In this document: positions 7,625 through 14,267 of the stretch, one piece after another
How the letters are laid out: each line of letters begins with the position of its first letter
Position numbering within the stretch: the stretch's first letter is position 1
From: DASYSA01 sp036003885
Lineage (GTDB): Bacteria > Acidobacteriota > Blastocatellia > UBA7656
DNA length: 17,037 bases
NCBI GenBank assembly: GCA_036003885.1
Contig: DASYSA010000273.1
Span: 1 to 17,037, forward strand
Direction of reading: 5' to 3'
The notes under the pieces: model-generated
What the model saw: the letters and a program-made list of their open reading frames with translations, nothing else
Told to the model about the DNA's origin: nothing
Databases searched by the model: none
Made by a program: the position numbers and the translations under genes

Positions 7625-7666
7625 CTTAACAGAATGTGGGACGAAGTCTTGCCAATATTTGGCAGG
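7625..7666. repeat. 42-base dispersed repeat, copy 2, with perfect dyad
   Basis: This copy has the perfect inverted repeat TGCCAA-TAT-TTGGCA (7650-7664). It lies 8 bases past the stop of pilin C. It could be a regulator site, a small hairpin ending the pilin C message, or the edge of an old duplication. Confidence 0.5.
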
Positions 7667-7673
7667 AAAAGGC

Positions 7674-8126
7674 CTATCTCGGTATTGGGTCGCTTGTCTT
7701 GTCAGCAACCGAACCTTCCTTATATCTGATAACAGTCGTCTGATCGACGAAGAAGAAAGGCCGAACTGCGGACTCTTCGTCAGGGTTCGCGGTACATATA
7801 AATGCCGAGTCGGGTAGTCCAACCTTACCCTCCGGATCTACGTCACCAAGAGTGACCAGGAAAGTGTAGCCGCTCTTGTACCCCGCTGCCAGGTTGGGAT
7901 CGACCAGGCCCTCGGGCGCAAGGTCAGCCAATATGCCGTATTTCTTGTACTTTCGCTCATAAAGCAGCTGCGCGGTGGTTATCGTTCGCATGCTCTGAAT
8001 CGCGGAGCCGGACTGAGCGTTCTGCTTCGCCCTTCGCAGGCCTGGTATAGCGATGGCTGCGATGATTCCAATGATCAACATAACAACCAAAAGCTCGATT
8101 AAAGAGAACCCGCGTTGTGCCTTCAT
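7674..8126 (-). CDS. Type IV prepilin-like protein (pilin C)
   Basis: A 150-residue prepilin when started at ATG 8126, which has AAGGAG 7 nt upstream and gives the proper short leader MKAQRG before the cleavage site and F7; the longer open frame reaching 8366 would add 80 residues of non-pilin sequence. The helix reads FSLIELLVVMLIIGIIAAIA. The C-terminal part is only distantly like copies A and B but keeps a YKSGYTF block and a final V.RYKEGSVADK resembling their ends, so all share one fold. One cysteine (in FICTANP). A sigma-54 promoter lies about 70 bases upstream, so it is likely co-regulated with copy B from its own transcript. It may be a minor pilin or an alternative major one. Confidence 0.92.
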   Translation of the reverse strand: MKAQRGFSLIELLVVMLIIGIIAAIAIPGLRRAKQNAQSGSAIQSMRTITTAQLLYERKYKKYGILADLAPEGLVDPNLAAGYKSGYTFLVTLGDVDPEGKVGLPDSAFICTANPDEESAVRPFFFVDQTTVIRYKEGSVADKTSDPIPR

Positions 8127-8595
8127 GATTTGCTCCTTTTCACTTCGATCCCCTGCTAGCTCGAACCCGACTTGTTCCGATCGAACTAACTCAGTGCAAT
8201 GCCTGTGCCAACACGGGATGGGAGACTTCAATACCATGCAATTTGATCGAATCCCTGTGCCTGGCGATCTGCCAGTCCAGGTGACCCGGCGTATCTTGGA
8301 GAGAACGGAGAAGATCTTCAGATGCGGGTAGGAGGAGGCATTTCTGTCCCTAATGCCGGTTGACAAGGCACTATCCGCCTCGCTTTTGAGATCCGGTCAG
8401 AATGAATTCTTTGCGCGTGAAGAGATTACGTCAATTGCGATGAGATCTCAATCCCGGCTTCTACATCAGAAGGGGGCTGGATGCGGCCACGCGCGTGAAG
8501 CCTGGTCTCTTCGCGTACAATAGGGAAAGCAGGCTGAGATCTCACCTTTGCATGCGTTCCGGACGTTAAGACTCATCCCCGATCCCTGAAGGGTG
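8127..8595. other. Intergenic region with paired palindromes upstream of pilin C
   Basis: No gene is supported here. Beyond the sigma-54 promoter it holds two identical 10-bp palindromes TGAGATCTCA (8441-8450 and 8535-8544), the related TGAGATCCGG (8387-8396), and a direct repeat GCGCGTGAAG (8413-8422 and 8491-8500). All lie 180-340 bases upstream of the promoter, a plausible place for sites of a sigma-54 activator. Confidence 0.5.
8195..8210 (-). promoter_or_regulatory. Sigma-54 promoter of pilin C
   Basis: The minus strand reads TGGCACAGGCATTGCA, matching the known consensus TGGCAC-N5-TTGCA exactly, with 10 bases between GG and GC. The predicted start near 8184 gives a leader of about 58 nt. 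The core TGGCACAGGC is shared with the pilin B promoter. Confidence 0.85.
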
Positions 8596-9372
8596 TCAGA
8601 GGCTCCGATCAGCGGCGCTTCGAGAGTTCGTATCCAGGAGCATCGGGAGCGATATCCCGTTCGCAACTGCGGCCTTGCGACGGAGACTCTTGTAGTAGAG
8701 GGCCATCGTGATACCCAGAATCGCCAGCGAGATCAAGGACCACAGGACTGCCCATACCATTGCGGGAATGACGCCCCCGGTTGCCGCCGCCATATTCTGA
8801 GCATCCGTTGGCCTGGACGAGTCGTAAGCCGACAGATATACAAGGGTGCGAAGATCATAAAATGCATTCAACAGGCACTGGACTGCAAGAAAGCTCATCA
8901 GGAAGTGGGCTACGCGAACCCGTGCCTTCAGAGCCAGCACGATGCAGCCGATCCCAAAAACCAGCCCGGCGAGCCACGCAAGGAGATTGCCTCCGAAGAA
9001 GACCGTCATGAAGATCAGCACTACGCCGGTACCAATTGTGGCTGCGCGGAGATAGCGTACCTGTCTCAGCAGCAACAGCAGGCCTGCACCATACAGGGTC
9101 GTGCTCAGATAACCCGCACTGGAAATCAGCAGCCCTGCCCCACCCACGGTCTCAGTCACTCCGCTGCCGCTCCAATCCAGCGCGACTCGATTCACCCTGC
9201 CCAGCGTGCCAAGCGCGACCAGGGCATGCCCAGATTCGTGAATCAGGGTCACGAAGATCCGAATAGGATAGGTAATCACTTCAGCAAATGGGATGAACCA
9301 CAACACCAGCGTAACCGCAGACGCAAGCATCAGTAGTCTGAATGAGTCTCTAACTTCGGACTGGCTTTGCAT
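8596..9372 (-). CDS. M50B-like membrane metallopeptidase
   Basis: A 258-residue polytopic membrane protein. The zinc motif HESGH (HExxH, residues 45-49) sits in the second hydrophobic segment, followed by SSAGYLSTTLYGA (84-96) and, near residue 180, TDAQNMAAATG with an Asp that could be the third ligand; this order is typical of the M50B-like family (PF13398). About seven hydrophobic spans are visible. Such proteins are presumed intramembrane or membrane-bound zinc proteases; their substrates are mostly unknown. I chose ATG 9372; the frame extends to a GTG at 9426, but the added 18 residues are not membrane-protein-like and fall next to a hairpin repeat. Neither start has a clear ribosome site. 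It follows moaC by 137 bases on the same strand, which need not mean a shared function. Confidence 0.8.
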   Translation of the reverse strand: MQSQSEVRDSFRLLMLASAVTLVLWFIPFAEVITYPIRIFVTLIHESGHALVALGTLGRVNRVALDWSGSGVTETVGGAGLLISSAGYLSTTLYGAGLLLLLRQVRYLRAATIGTGVVLIFMTVFFGGNLLAWLAGLVFGIGCIVLALKARVRVAHFLMSFLAVQCLLNAFYDLRTLVYLSAYDSSRPTDAQNMAAATGGVIPAMVWAVLWSLISLAILGITMALYYKSLRRKAAVANGISLPMLLDTNSRSAADRSL

Positions 9373-9460
9373 AGCTGTGTGTACGAGCGGCGGGCATCCG
9401 ATGTTCGTTTGCTTCTGTCGGGCCACCGCGGGAACCGCACAATGTCGCCGCCCTGGGTAC

Positions 9461-9477
9461 GCACGCTTCCAGCGTGC
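9461..9477. repeat. Small GC-rich palindrome between moaC and the M50B-like gene
   Basis: GCACGC-TTCCA-GCGTGC forms a 6-bp stem with a 5-base loop; next to it is another short dyad, CCGCGGGAACCGC (9426-9438). It resembles a REP-like extragenic palindrome or a weak terminator after moaC. Only one copy is in the window, so the repeat status is a guess. Confidence 0.3.
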
Positions 9478-9509
9478 TCGTCCTCTAACAAGGGACAGCT
9501 CGCTCCCGC

Positions 9510-9980
9510 TTATGACTTGCGCTGATAGTCTCCAGAAGTCCCGCCTTTCTTAGACTCGAGGCGGATGTCCGTGATTACCATCCCTTTGTCCAGCGCCTTG
9601 CACATATCGTAAAGCGTGAGGGCGGCGACCGAAGCCGCGGTCAGCGCTTCCATCTCGACGCCCGTCTTGCCGTCAGTGGTAGCTGTTGCAATTATCGCAA
9701 TCCCGTCGTCACGCACCTCGACCTGGACGTCGGCATGATTGAGCGGAAGAGGGTGACAGAGCGGAATAAGATCGGCGGTGCGCTTGGCTGCCAGCACGCC
9801 GGCAATCCTGGCAACCTCCAGGGCGTCGCCTTTGGGAGTGCGGTGCTCCCTGACCGCGGCGACAGTTTCAGAAGACATACGTACGAATCCGGTCGCCACC
9901 GCAGTCCTGCTGGTGACGGGCTTCCCGCTCACGTCCACCATTCGAGCGCGGCCTTCTTCATCTATGTGAGTCAACGGCAT
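9510..9980 (-). CDS. moaC: Cyclic pyranopterin monophosphate synthase MoaC
   Basis: A 156-residue cytoplasmic enzyme of molybdenum cofactor synthesis. Working after the radical-SAM enzyme MoaA, it turns 3',8-cyclo-7,8-dihydro-GTP into cyclic pyranopterin monophosphate. The family signature is complete: PKGDALEVARIAG (49-61, with the catalytic-site K50), KRTADLIPLCHPLPL (66-80), GVEMEALTAASVAALTLYDM (107-126) and ITDIRLESKKGGTSG (136-150); D125 and K128 match the conserved active-site Asp and Lys. The length is usual for MoaC. ATG 9980 starts right at MPLTHIDEEG, the normal MoaC N-terminus, although no strong ribosome site is seen. It lies 90 bases downstream of moeA on the same strand, so the two likely share a transcript. 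moaA, moaD and moaE are not in the window. Confidence 0.97.
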   Translation of the reverse strand: MPLTHIDEEGRARMVDVSGKPVTSRTAVATGFVRMSSETVAAVREHRTPKGDALEVARIAGVLAAKRTADLIPLCHPLPLNHADVQVEVRDDGIAIIATATTDGKTGVEMEALTAASVAALTLYDMCKALDKGMVITDIRLESKKGGTSGDYQRKS

Positions 9981-10070
9981 AATGAACGCCGCTAATTAAA
10001 CACCCAAACGTCAATCGACGTCCACTGGGACTGCACTGTAGTCCATCCTCGTGACTACGGCCTGGCTAAC

Positions 10071-11273
10071 TCAGAGAGGACTGAGGCACAGGACCTCAAC
10101 CATGTCGCCTGCTTCGATCTCGTGGACCTCTTCGCCGACGACTATCAAGGCATTTGCATTCATGAACGCCACAAGATCAGAGGAGCCACCCCACTTGAGA
10201 GACTCGGCGACAGCGCGACCTCCTTCGATGTACAGGCGAGCCGGAAGGTAACTTCGGCGACTCGACGTGTCCCGAATGGCGCGGGAAAGTGTCGCAACAA
10301 TCGTGGGAAGCGAAGGTGAGTTGTCCCCCTGCATCTTCCTGATCGCGGGACGGGCAAACACATTGAAGGTCACGGATGTGGAGACCGGGTTGCCGGGAAG
10401 GCCAAAGTACCATGTCGAGTCGCGACGCGCGAAAACGGTAGGCTTACCGGGCCTGATCATGATCTTATCGAAATAGATCTCGGCGCCGATGTTACTTAGC
10501 GCTATCTTGACCAGGTCGTAGTCTCCCATTGAAACACCGCCCGATGTTATGACCAGATCGCTATGCGCTGAAGCTTCAAGCAGTGCCTGTCGCGTCGCCT
10601 TTTCAGTGTCTGTGACCGTTCCCAGATTACGAACAATCGCGCCTGCCTGCTGGGCGTACGAAGCGAGGGTATAGCTGTTTGAGTTTCTTATCTGAGCGCC
10701 GCCTGGTTTCGCGGAGACTTCGATTAGCTCGCTGCCGGTCGAGATGACTGCCACTCTCGGCCTGACTCCAACGGTTACCGTGTCGTATCCGAACGAGGCG
10801 AGAACCGCCATCTCGGCCGCGCCAATCTGCTTGCCCGCCTCCCCGACGACCTCACCCTTTCCAACCTCGCTGGCGTGCGGAGTAATGAATTGTCCGGCCT
10901 TCGCCGGCTCTTTGATCACTACCGTATCGCCATCGGTCTCTGTGACCTCCACCTTTTGAACGGCGTCGGCTCCCGCCGGCAGAGGGGCGCCGGTGAAAAT
11001 CTTGAGGGCTTCGCCGGGACCAAGAATCCCCTCAAATGTCGCCCCGGCAGCGATCTCGCCAATTATTCGCAGACTGATGGGTGAAGTCGTGAGATCTGCA
11101 GAGCGGACGGCAAAACCATCCATCCGCGCGCGATCAAAGGGCGGGAGATCGATGTCCGCGACGATGTCCTGGGCGAGTATGCGGCCCAGCGCCTCGTCAA
11201 GCGGTACCGTCTCTACACCCAGCGGTTCGACGCGCTTCAACGTGATGATGAGCGCTTGATCTACGGTGATCAT
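10071..11273 (-). CDS. moeA: Molybdopterin molybdenumtransferase MoeA
   Basis: A 400-residue cytoplasmic enzyme that inserts molybdate into adenylylated molybdopterin, the last step to active cofactor. Visible marks: LPPFDRARMDGFAV (43-56), the MoCF-binding domain with AVISTGSELI (175-184), TSGGVSMGDYD (243-253) and GLPGNPVS (291-298), and a C-terminal beta-barrel domain (about 318-400). The length is normal. ATG 11273 begins with MITVDQALII, the usual MoeA start, and has AAGG just upstream; the frame could extend to a TTG at 11312, but that would run into the foot of the tRNA terminator. Promoter unclear: only about 40 bases separate the gene from the terminator hairpin, so it may rely on read-through from the tRNAs or a promoter overlapping the hairpin. 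Confidence 0.96.
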   Translation of the reverse strand: MITVDQALIITLKRVEPLGVETVPLDEALGRILAQDIVADIDLPPFDRARMDGFAVRSADLTTSPISLRIIGEIAAGATFEGILGPGEALKIFTGAPLPAGADAVQKVEVTETDGDTVVIKEPAKAGQFITPHASEVGKGEVVGEAGKQIGAAEMAVLASFGYDTVTVGVRPRVAVISTGSELIEVSAKPGGAQIRNSNSYTLASYAQQAGAIVRNLGTVTDTEKATRQALLEASAHSDLVITSGGVSMGDYDLVKIALSNIGAEIYFDKIMIRPGKPTVFARRDSTWYFGLPGNPVSTSVTFNVFARPAIRKMQGDNSPSLPTIVATLSRAIRDTSSRRSYLPARLYIEGGRAVAESLKWGGSSDLVAFMNANALIVVGEEVHEIEAGDMVEVLCLSPL

Positions 11274-11315
11274 GACCTTAGGCTGAACAGGATGAGAACC
11301 GGGTGAGCGCAACCG

Positions 11316-11358
11316 AAAAGGACTGGGAGATGAATCAAGAGATCATCACCCAGTCCTT
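11316..11358 (-). terminator. Hairpin terminator of the tRNA transcript
   Basis: AAGGACTGGG (11318-11327) pairs with CCCAGTCCTT (11349-11358); an inner GATGA/TCATC stem (11329-11333 with 11343-11347) extends it. On the minus strand the stem runs directly into TTTT. It starts 8 bases after the tRNA-Asp CCA end. Confidence 0.8.
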
Positions 11359-11365
11359 AAAAGAG

Positions 11366-11442
<77 letters not shown>

Positions 11443-11495
11443 GCATCAGACATTCAATTCTTCCTCAGCATTTCGAGCATGCGCCCCGTCGATCC

Positions 11496-11570
11496 TGGTG
11501 GGCGGTACTGGAATCGAACCAGTGACCCCCGGTTTGTAAGACCGATGCTCTACCGCTGAGCTAACCGCCC
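11496..11570 (-). tRNA. tRNA-Val (anticodon TAC)
   Basis: The 75-nt cloverleaf is complete. Acceptor GGGCGGT pairs with ACCGCCC, the D arm is GCTC...GAGC, the anticodon stem TCGGT/ACCGG encloses CTTACAA with TAC, and the T arm has GGTTCGATTCC. The discriminator is A and CCA is encoded. It lies 53 bases upstream of tRNA-Asp, in the same transcript. Confidence 0.96.
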
Positions 11571-11586
11571 CGCTTGGCGAACGACT

Positions 11587-11616
11587 ACTATAGAGAGCGC
11601 TCTGGAAATCTGTCAA
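11587..11616 (-). promoter_or_regulatory. Sigma-70 promoter of the tRNA-Val/tRNA-Asp unit
   Basis: The minus strand has TTGACA (11616-11611), an 18-base spacer and TATAGT (11592-11587). Transcription would start about 10 bases before tRNA-Val. Both boxes are near consensus, fitting a strong stable-RNA promoter. Confidence 0.8.
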
Positions 11617-11806
11617 GCACCAACAGGACCGATCTCCCTATTCTCATTCTTGGGCTTTCGTCAAATCGAGGGACTGGTCGGGGATTGGGGCCTGGGATTT
11701 CGCGCAACATCGTCCGTTGAGTCTTCACTCGTTCAGGTTGTCGCGAACCAGAGCGAATTTCAGGTCAAAGCGTCTCCCTCGTTCTAAGAGAAAGTTTAGG
11801 TAACGG

Positions 11807-11835
11807 TTGACAAACGGGCTGCGTCTAAACATTGT
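11807..11835 (+). promoter_or_regulatory. Candidate sigma-70 promoter of the exporter operon
   Basis: A perfect TTGACA (11807-11812) is followed after 17 bases by CATTGT (11830-11835), which keeps A2, T3 and T6 of the -10 box. The leader would be about 70 nt. The rest of 11617-11911 shows nothing recognisable. Confidence 0.4.
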
Positions 11836-11911
11836 AGGTTCAGGCTTCGGACTTCGGCCTGAGCGCTGGGAAGGCACGAACAGCGGAACGGAATGGAGAA
11901 GAGAGAAAGAG

Positions 11912-13420
11912 ATGTTGAAGAAAACCTTACAGGCGATCAAGAAGCGACGAATACTTCTGGTTATCCTGGTTCTCATTGGTGGCGGCGCCGTAGCGACTGC
12001 ATTGTTGTGGGGTAGGAATGCAAGCGCCAGCGACTACATTACGGCGAAAATCGAAAGGACTACTGTCGAAGTCAAAGTCTCGGCAACTGGCACAGTCCAG
12101 GCCGTAACCACGGTCCAAGTAGGTTCACAGGTATCCGGCACAGTCTCCTTTTTGGGAGCCGACTTCAACTCTCAAGTCAAAAAGGATCAGGTCGTTGCTC
12201 GACTCGATCCGGCCATATTCCAGGCCCAGGTCGACAATTCAAAGGCCAACGTGCTGAATGCCGAAGCCGCGGTTCGTGGCGCCGAAACGGAGATCAACAG
12301 TCAGAAGGCGAACTTGTCCGCGTCGAAAGCGAATCAGGAAGTCACTCGCGTGCAGCGCGATGATGCGCTCGCCCTGGTAAAGCGATATAAGGAGTTGGTC
12401 AACGTCATCTCCGGCCGAGACCTGGAAGGCGCTCAGGCACAGGCCAACGCCGCTATTGGACGCTACGAACAGGCCACCGCTCAGATCGCACAAATCCAGG
12501 CTGCCAACGAATCCGCCAAAGCAAAACTGGAACAGAGTAAGGCATCCCTGACTCAAGCCCGGGCACAACTCGACCAGTCCCAACTAAACCTGAGTCACAC
12601 CATCATAACCTCGCCAATCGACGGCGTGGTTGTCTCGAGGAACGTGGATAAAGGCCAAACCGTCGCGGCCAGTCTTCAGGCGCCCACTCTCTTCACCATA
12701 GCGAACGACCTCACCAGAATGCAGGTGCTGGCATCGATTGATGAAGCGGACGTGGGACAGATTCGTCAGGGTATCAAGGCTGACTTTCAGGTCGATGCCT
12801 ACCCGGGCGAGACTTTCAGCGGCCAGATATCACAGGTCAGACTCAATGCCCAGACCCTGCAGAACGTTGTCACCTACAGCGCGGTCATCGACGTTTCCAA
12901 TCCCGATTTGAAACTGCGCCCGGGTATGACCGCAAACATCACAGTCTCTGTTGCCCGGAAAGACGACGTATTGACCGTCCCCAACGCAGCGCTTCGTTTC
13001 AAGCCGGAGCTTTCAGATAAACAGCAAGCAGACTTGAAGGCGAAGATGGAAGCCCGCAGGGCGCAGCGCGAGGCTGAACGTCAGGCTCAAGGCGATGCGC
13101 CGGCTCGCGACAGAGGCGGCGACTCTGCTGGATCGGGCCAGGGGCGACCGGCAGAGGGCGAGGGCGGCCAGCGCCGCCAGGCCCAGCAGATTTGGATACT
13201 CACCGACGGCAAGACAATAGAGCCCCGCTTCGTTCGCACCGGCATAACCAATGGCCGCATTACTGAAGTAATGGGTAACGACATCCACGAAGGTGAGATA
13301 GTCGTAACGGGCCAAAACGAGGCTAACGGCGGGAGTCGACCCCAGACGACCACGACGCCGTTCGGTCAACGTCCGGGGGGAGGCGGCCCAGGCGGAGGCG
13401 GACCGCGAGGACCAAGATAA
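11912..13420 (+). CDS. MacA-like periplasmic adaptor of an ABC exporter
   Basis: A 502-residue membrane fusion protein that should bridge an inner-membrane exporter to an outer-membrane channel. One N-terminal membrane anchor (about 13-33) is followed by the first lipoyl half (VGSQVSG, 70-76), a long Ala/Gln-rich coiled-coil hairpin (about 100-225), the second lipoyl half (TSPIDGVVVSRNVDKG, 233-248) and a beta-barrel (about 258-345). A low-complexity, Arg/Gln/Gly-rich insert (365-425) then splits off the membrane-proximal domain (425-467), and a Gly/Pro tail ends the protein. ATG 11912 has a purine-rich ribosome site (GAGAAAGAG) and places the anchor at the N-terminus; a TTG at 11807 in the same frame is really part of a -35 box. 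ATPase and permease genes follow directly. The substrate (macrolide, peptide, lipid or other) cannot be told, and no TolC-type gene is nearby. Confidence 0.93.
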   Translation: MLKKTLQAIKKRRILLVILVLIGGGAVATALLWGRNASASDYITAKIERTTVEVKVSATGTVQAVTTVQVGSQVSGTVSFLGADFNSQVKKDQVVARLDPAIFQAQVDNSKANVLNAEAAVRGAETEINSQKANLSASKANQEVTRVQRDDALALVKRYKELVNVISGRDLEGAQAQANAAIGRYEQATAQIAQIQAANESAKAKLEQSKASLTQARAQLDQSQLNLSHTIITSPIDGVVVSRNVDKGQTVAASLQAPTLFTIANDLTRMQVLASIDEADVGQIRQGIKADFQVDAYPGETFSGQISQVRLNAQTLQNVVTYSAVIDVSNPDLKLRPGMTANITVSVARKDDVLTVPNAALRFKPELSDKQQADLKAKMEARRAQREAERQAQGDAPARDRGGDSAGSGQGRPAEGEGGQRRQAQQIWILTDGKTIEPRFVRTGITNGRITEVMGNDIHEGEIVVTGQNEANGGSRPQTTTTPFGQRPGGGGPGGGGPRGPR

Positions 13421-13457
13421 GCCTAAGGTGCGAGCAATAAGGAAGCGGAAGGTCAAT

Positions 13458-14267
13458 TTGGAAACTCAAGTCAAATACGAAAAGCGAGTTGCCGTGCCTG
13501 CTCACGCTCAGGGACTGATTACGCTCGACCACGTCCATAAGACCTATAAGATGGGGGATGTGGAGATACACGCGCTGCGCGGCGTATCGCTCGAGATCGA
13601 TCGCGGCGAGTTTGTTGCGATCATGGGAGCATCCGGCTCAGGAAAGTCAACCACGATGAACATCCTGGGCTGTCTGGACCGCCCGACCCGCGGACATTAT
13701 CACCTTGATGGTGAGGATGTCTCTAAGATGTCGAAGGACGAGCTTGCCGATATCCGGAATCACAAGATTGGGTTCGTCTTTCAGGGCTTCAATCTGCTCT
13801 CGCGAACATCGGCCATCGAGAACGTCGAATTGCCAATGCTCTACCTTGGCATCAAGCATGCCGAGCGAATGAGGCGCGCCCAGGAAGCTCTGGAGGTCGT
13901 TGGCCTCGGCGATCGCCTCCATAACATGCCCAATCAGCTTTCCGGAGGGCAACAGCAGCGCGTGGCAATCGCCCGGGCGTTGGTCAATGATCCGACCATC
14001 GTGCTCGCCGACGAGCCGACGGGGAATCTCGACAGTCGTACCTCGATCGAGGTTATGGACGTTTTCCAACGCCTCAACCGGGAGCGCGGAATCACAATCG
14101 CGCTGGTGACGCACGAGCCCGATATAGCTCAATTTGCCAACCGGGTAGTCGTCTTCCGAGACGGCCGCATCAGCCGCGATTATGTCGTTGACGCCCCACG
14201 CTCCGCACACGAGCTTCTGGAGAGCCTGCCTCCACTCATTGATGACGACGAGGAGGACGAAGAATGA
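13458..14267 (+). CDS. MacB-type ABC transporter ATP-binding protein
   Basis: A 269-residue ATPase that powers the exporter from the cytoplasmic side. All nucleotide-binding motifs are present: Walker A GASGSGKST, Q-loop FVFQGFNLL, signature LSGGQQQR, Walker B IVLADEP with catalytic Glu, D-loop GNLD and H-loop VTHEPD. The wording is typical of the LolD/MacB/FtsE class. Unlike E. coli MacB, the ATPase is a separate polypeptide from the permease. The C-terminus is strikingly acidic (DDDEEDEE). Start: TTG 13458 has GGAAGG 5 nt upstream; the frame opens at GTG 13428, 7 nt after the adaptor stop but without a ribosome site, so 279 residues is the alternative. The stop overlaps the permease ATG (ATGA), showing translational coupling. 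Confidence 0.94.
   Translation: METQVKYEKRVAVPAHAQGLITLDHVHKTYKMGDVEIHALRGVSLEIDRGEFVAIMGASGSGKSTTMNILGCLDRPTRGHYHLDGEDVSKMSKDELADIRNHKIGFVFQGFNLLSRTSAIENVELPMLYLGIKHAERMRRAQEALEVVGLGDRLHNMPNQLSGGQQQRVAIARALVNDPTIVLADEPTGNLDSRTSIEVMDVFQRLNRERGITIALVTHEPDIAQFANRVVVFRDGRISRDYVVDAPRSAHELLESLPPLIDDDEEDEE

Larger units (their letters stand above)
7066..7673. other. Non-coding stretch of 608 bases between pilin genes
   Basis: No convincing gene is seen on either strand: open frames here start at TTG or lack a ribosome site and resemble no family. It holds two copies of a 42-base sequence (annotated separately), an inverted repeat CCTCAGA/TCTGAGG at 7445-7451 and 7487-7493, and TGAGATCCGG at 7400-7409, which recurs at 8387-8396. 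It lies upstream of the pilin B sigma-54 promoter, where activator sites would be expected. Confidence 0.5.

Noticed and set aside
8361..8366. TTGACA on the plus strand, possible sigma-70 -35 box
   Set aside because: No -10-like sequence follows at 16-18 bases and no plus-strand gene lies downstream.
8127..8366. Longer start for pilin C giving 230 residues
   Set aside because: It would place 80 residues before the prepilin cleavage site, beyond any normal leader, and would read through the sigma-54 promoter; ATG 8126 has a strong ribosome site.
8593..9336. Long plus-strand open frame of 247 codons opposite the M50B-like gene
   Set aside because: It is the antisense shadow of the membrane protease: rich in His, Gln and Arg, no hydrophobic pattern or motif.
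11318..11358. Extended moeA beginning at TTG 11312 near the hairpin
   Set aside because: Homologs begin at MITV-type starts, the added residues match nothing, and the region is the tail of the tRNA terminator.
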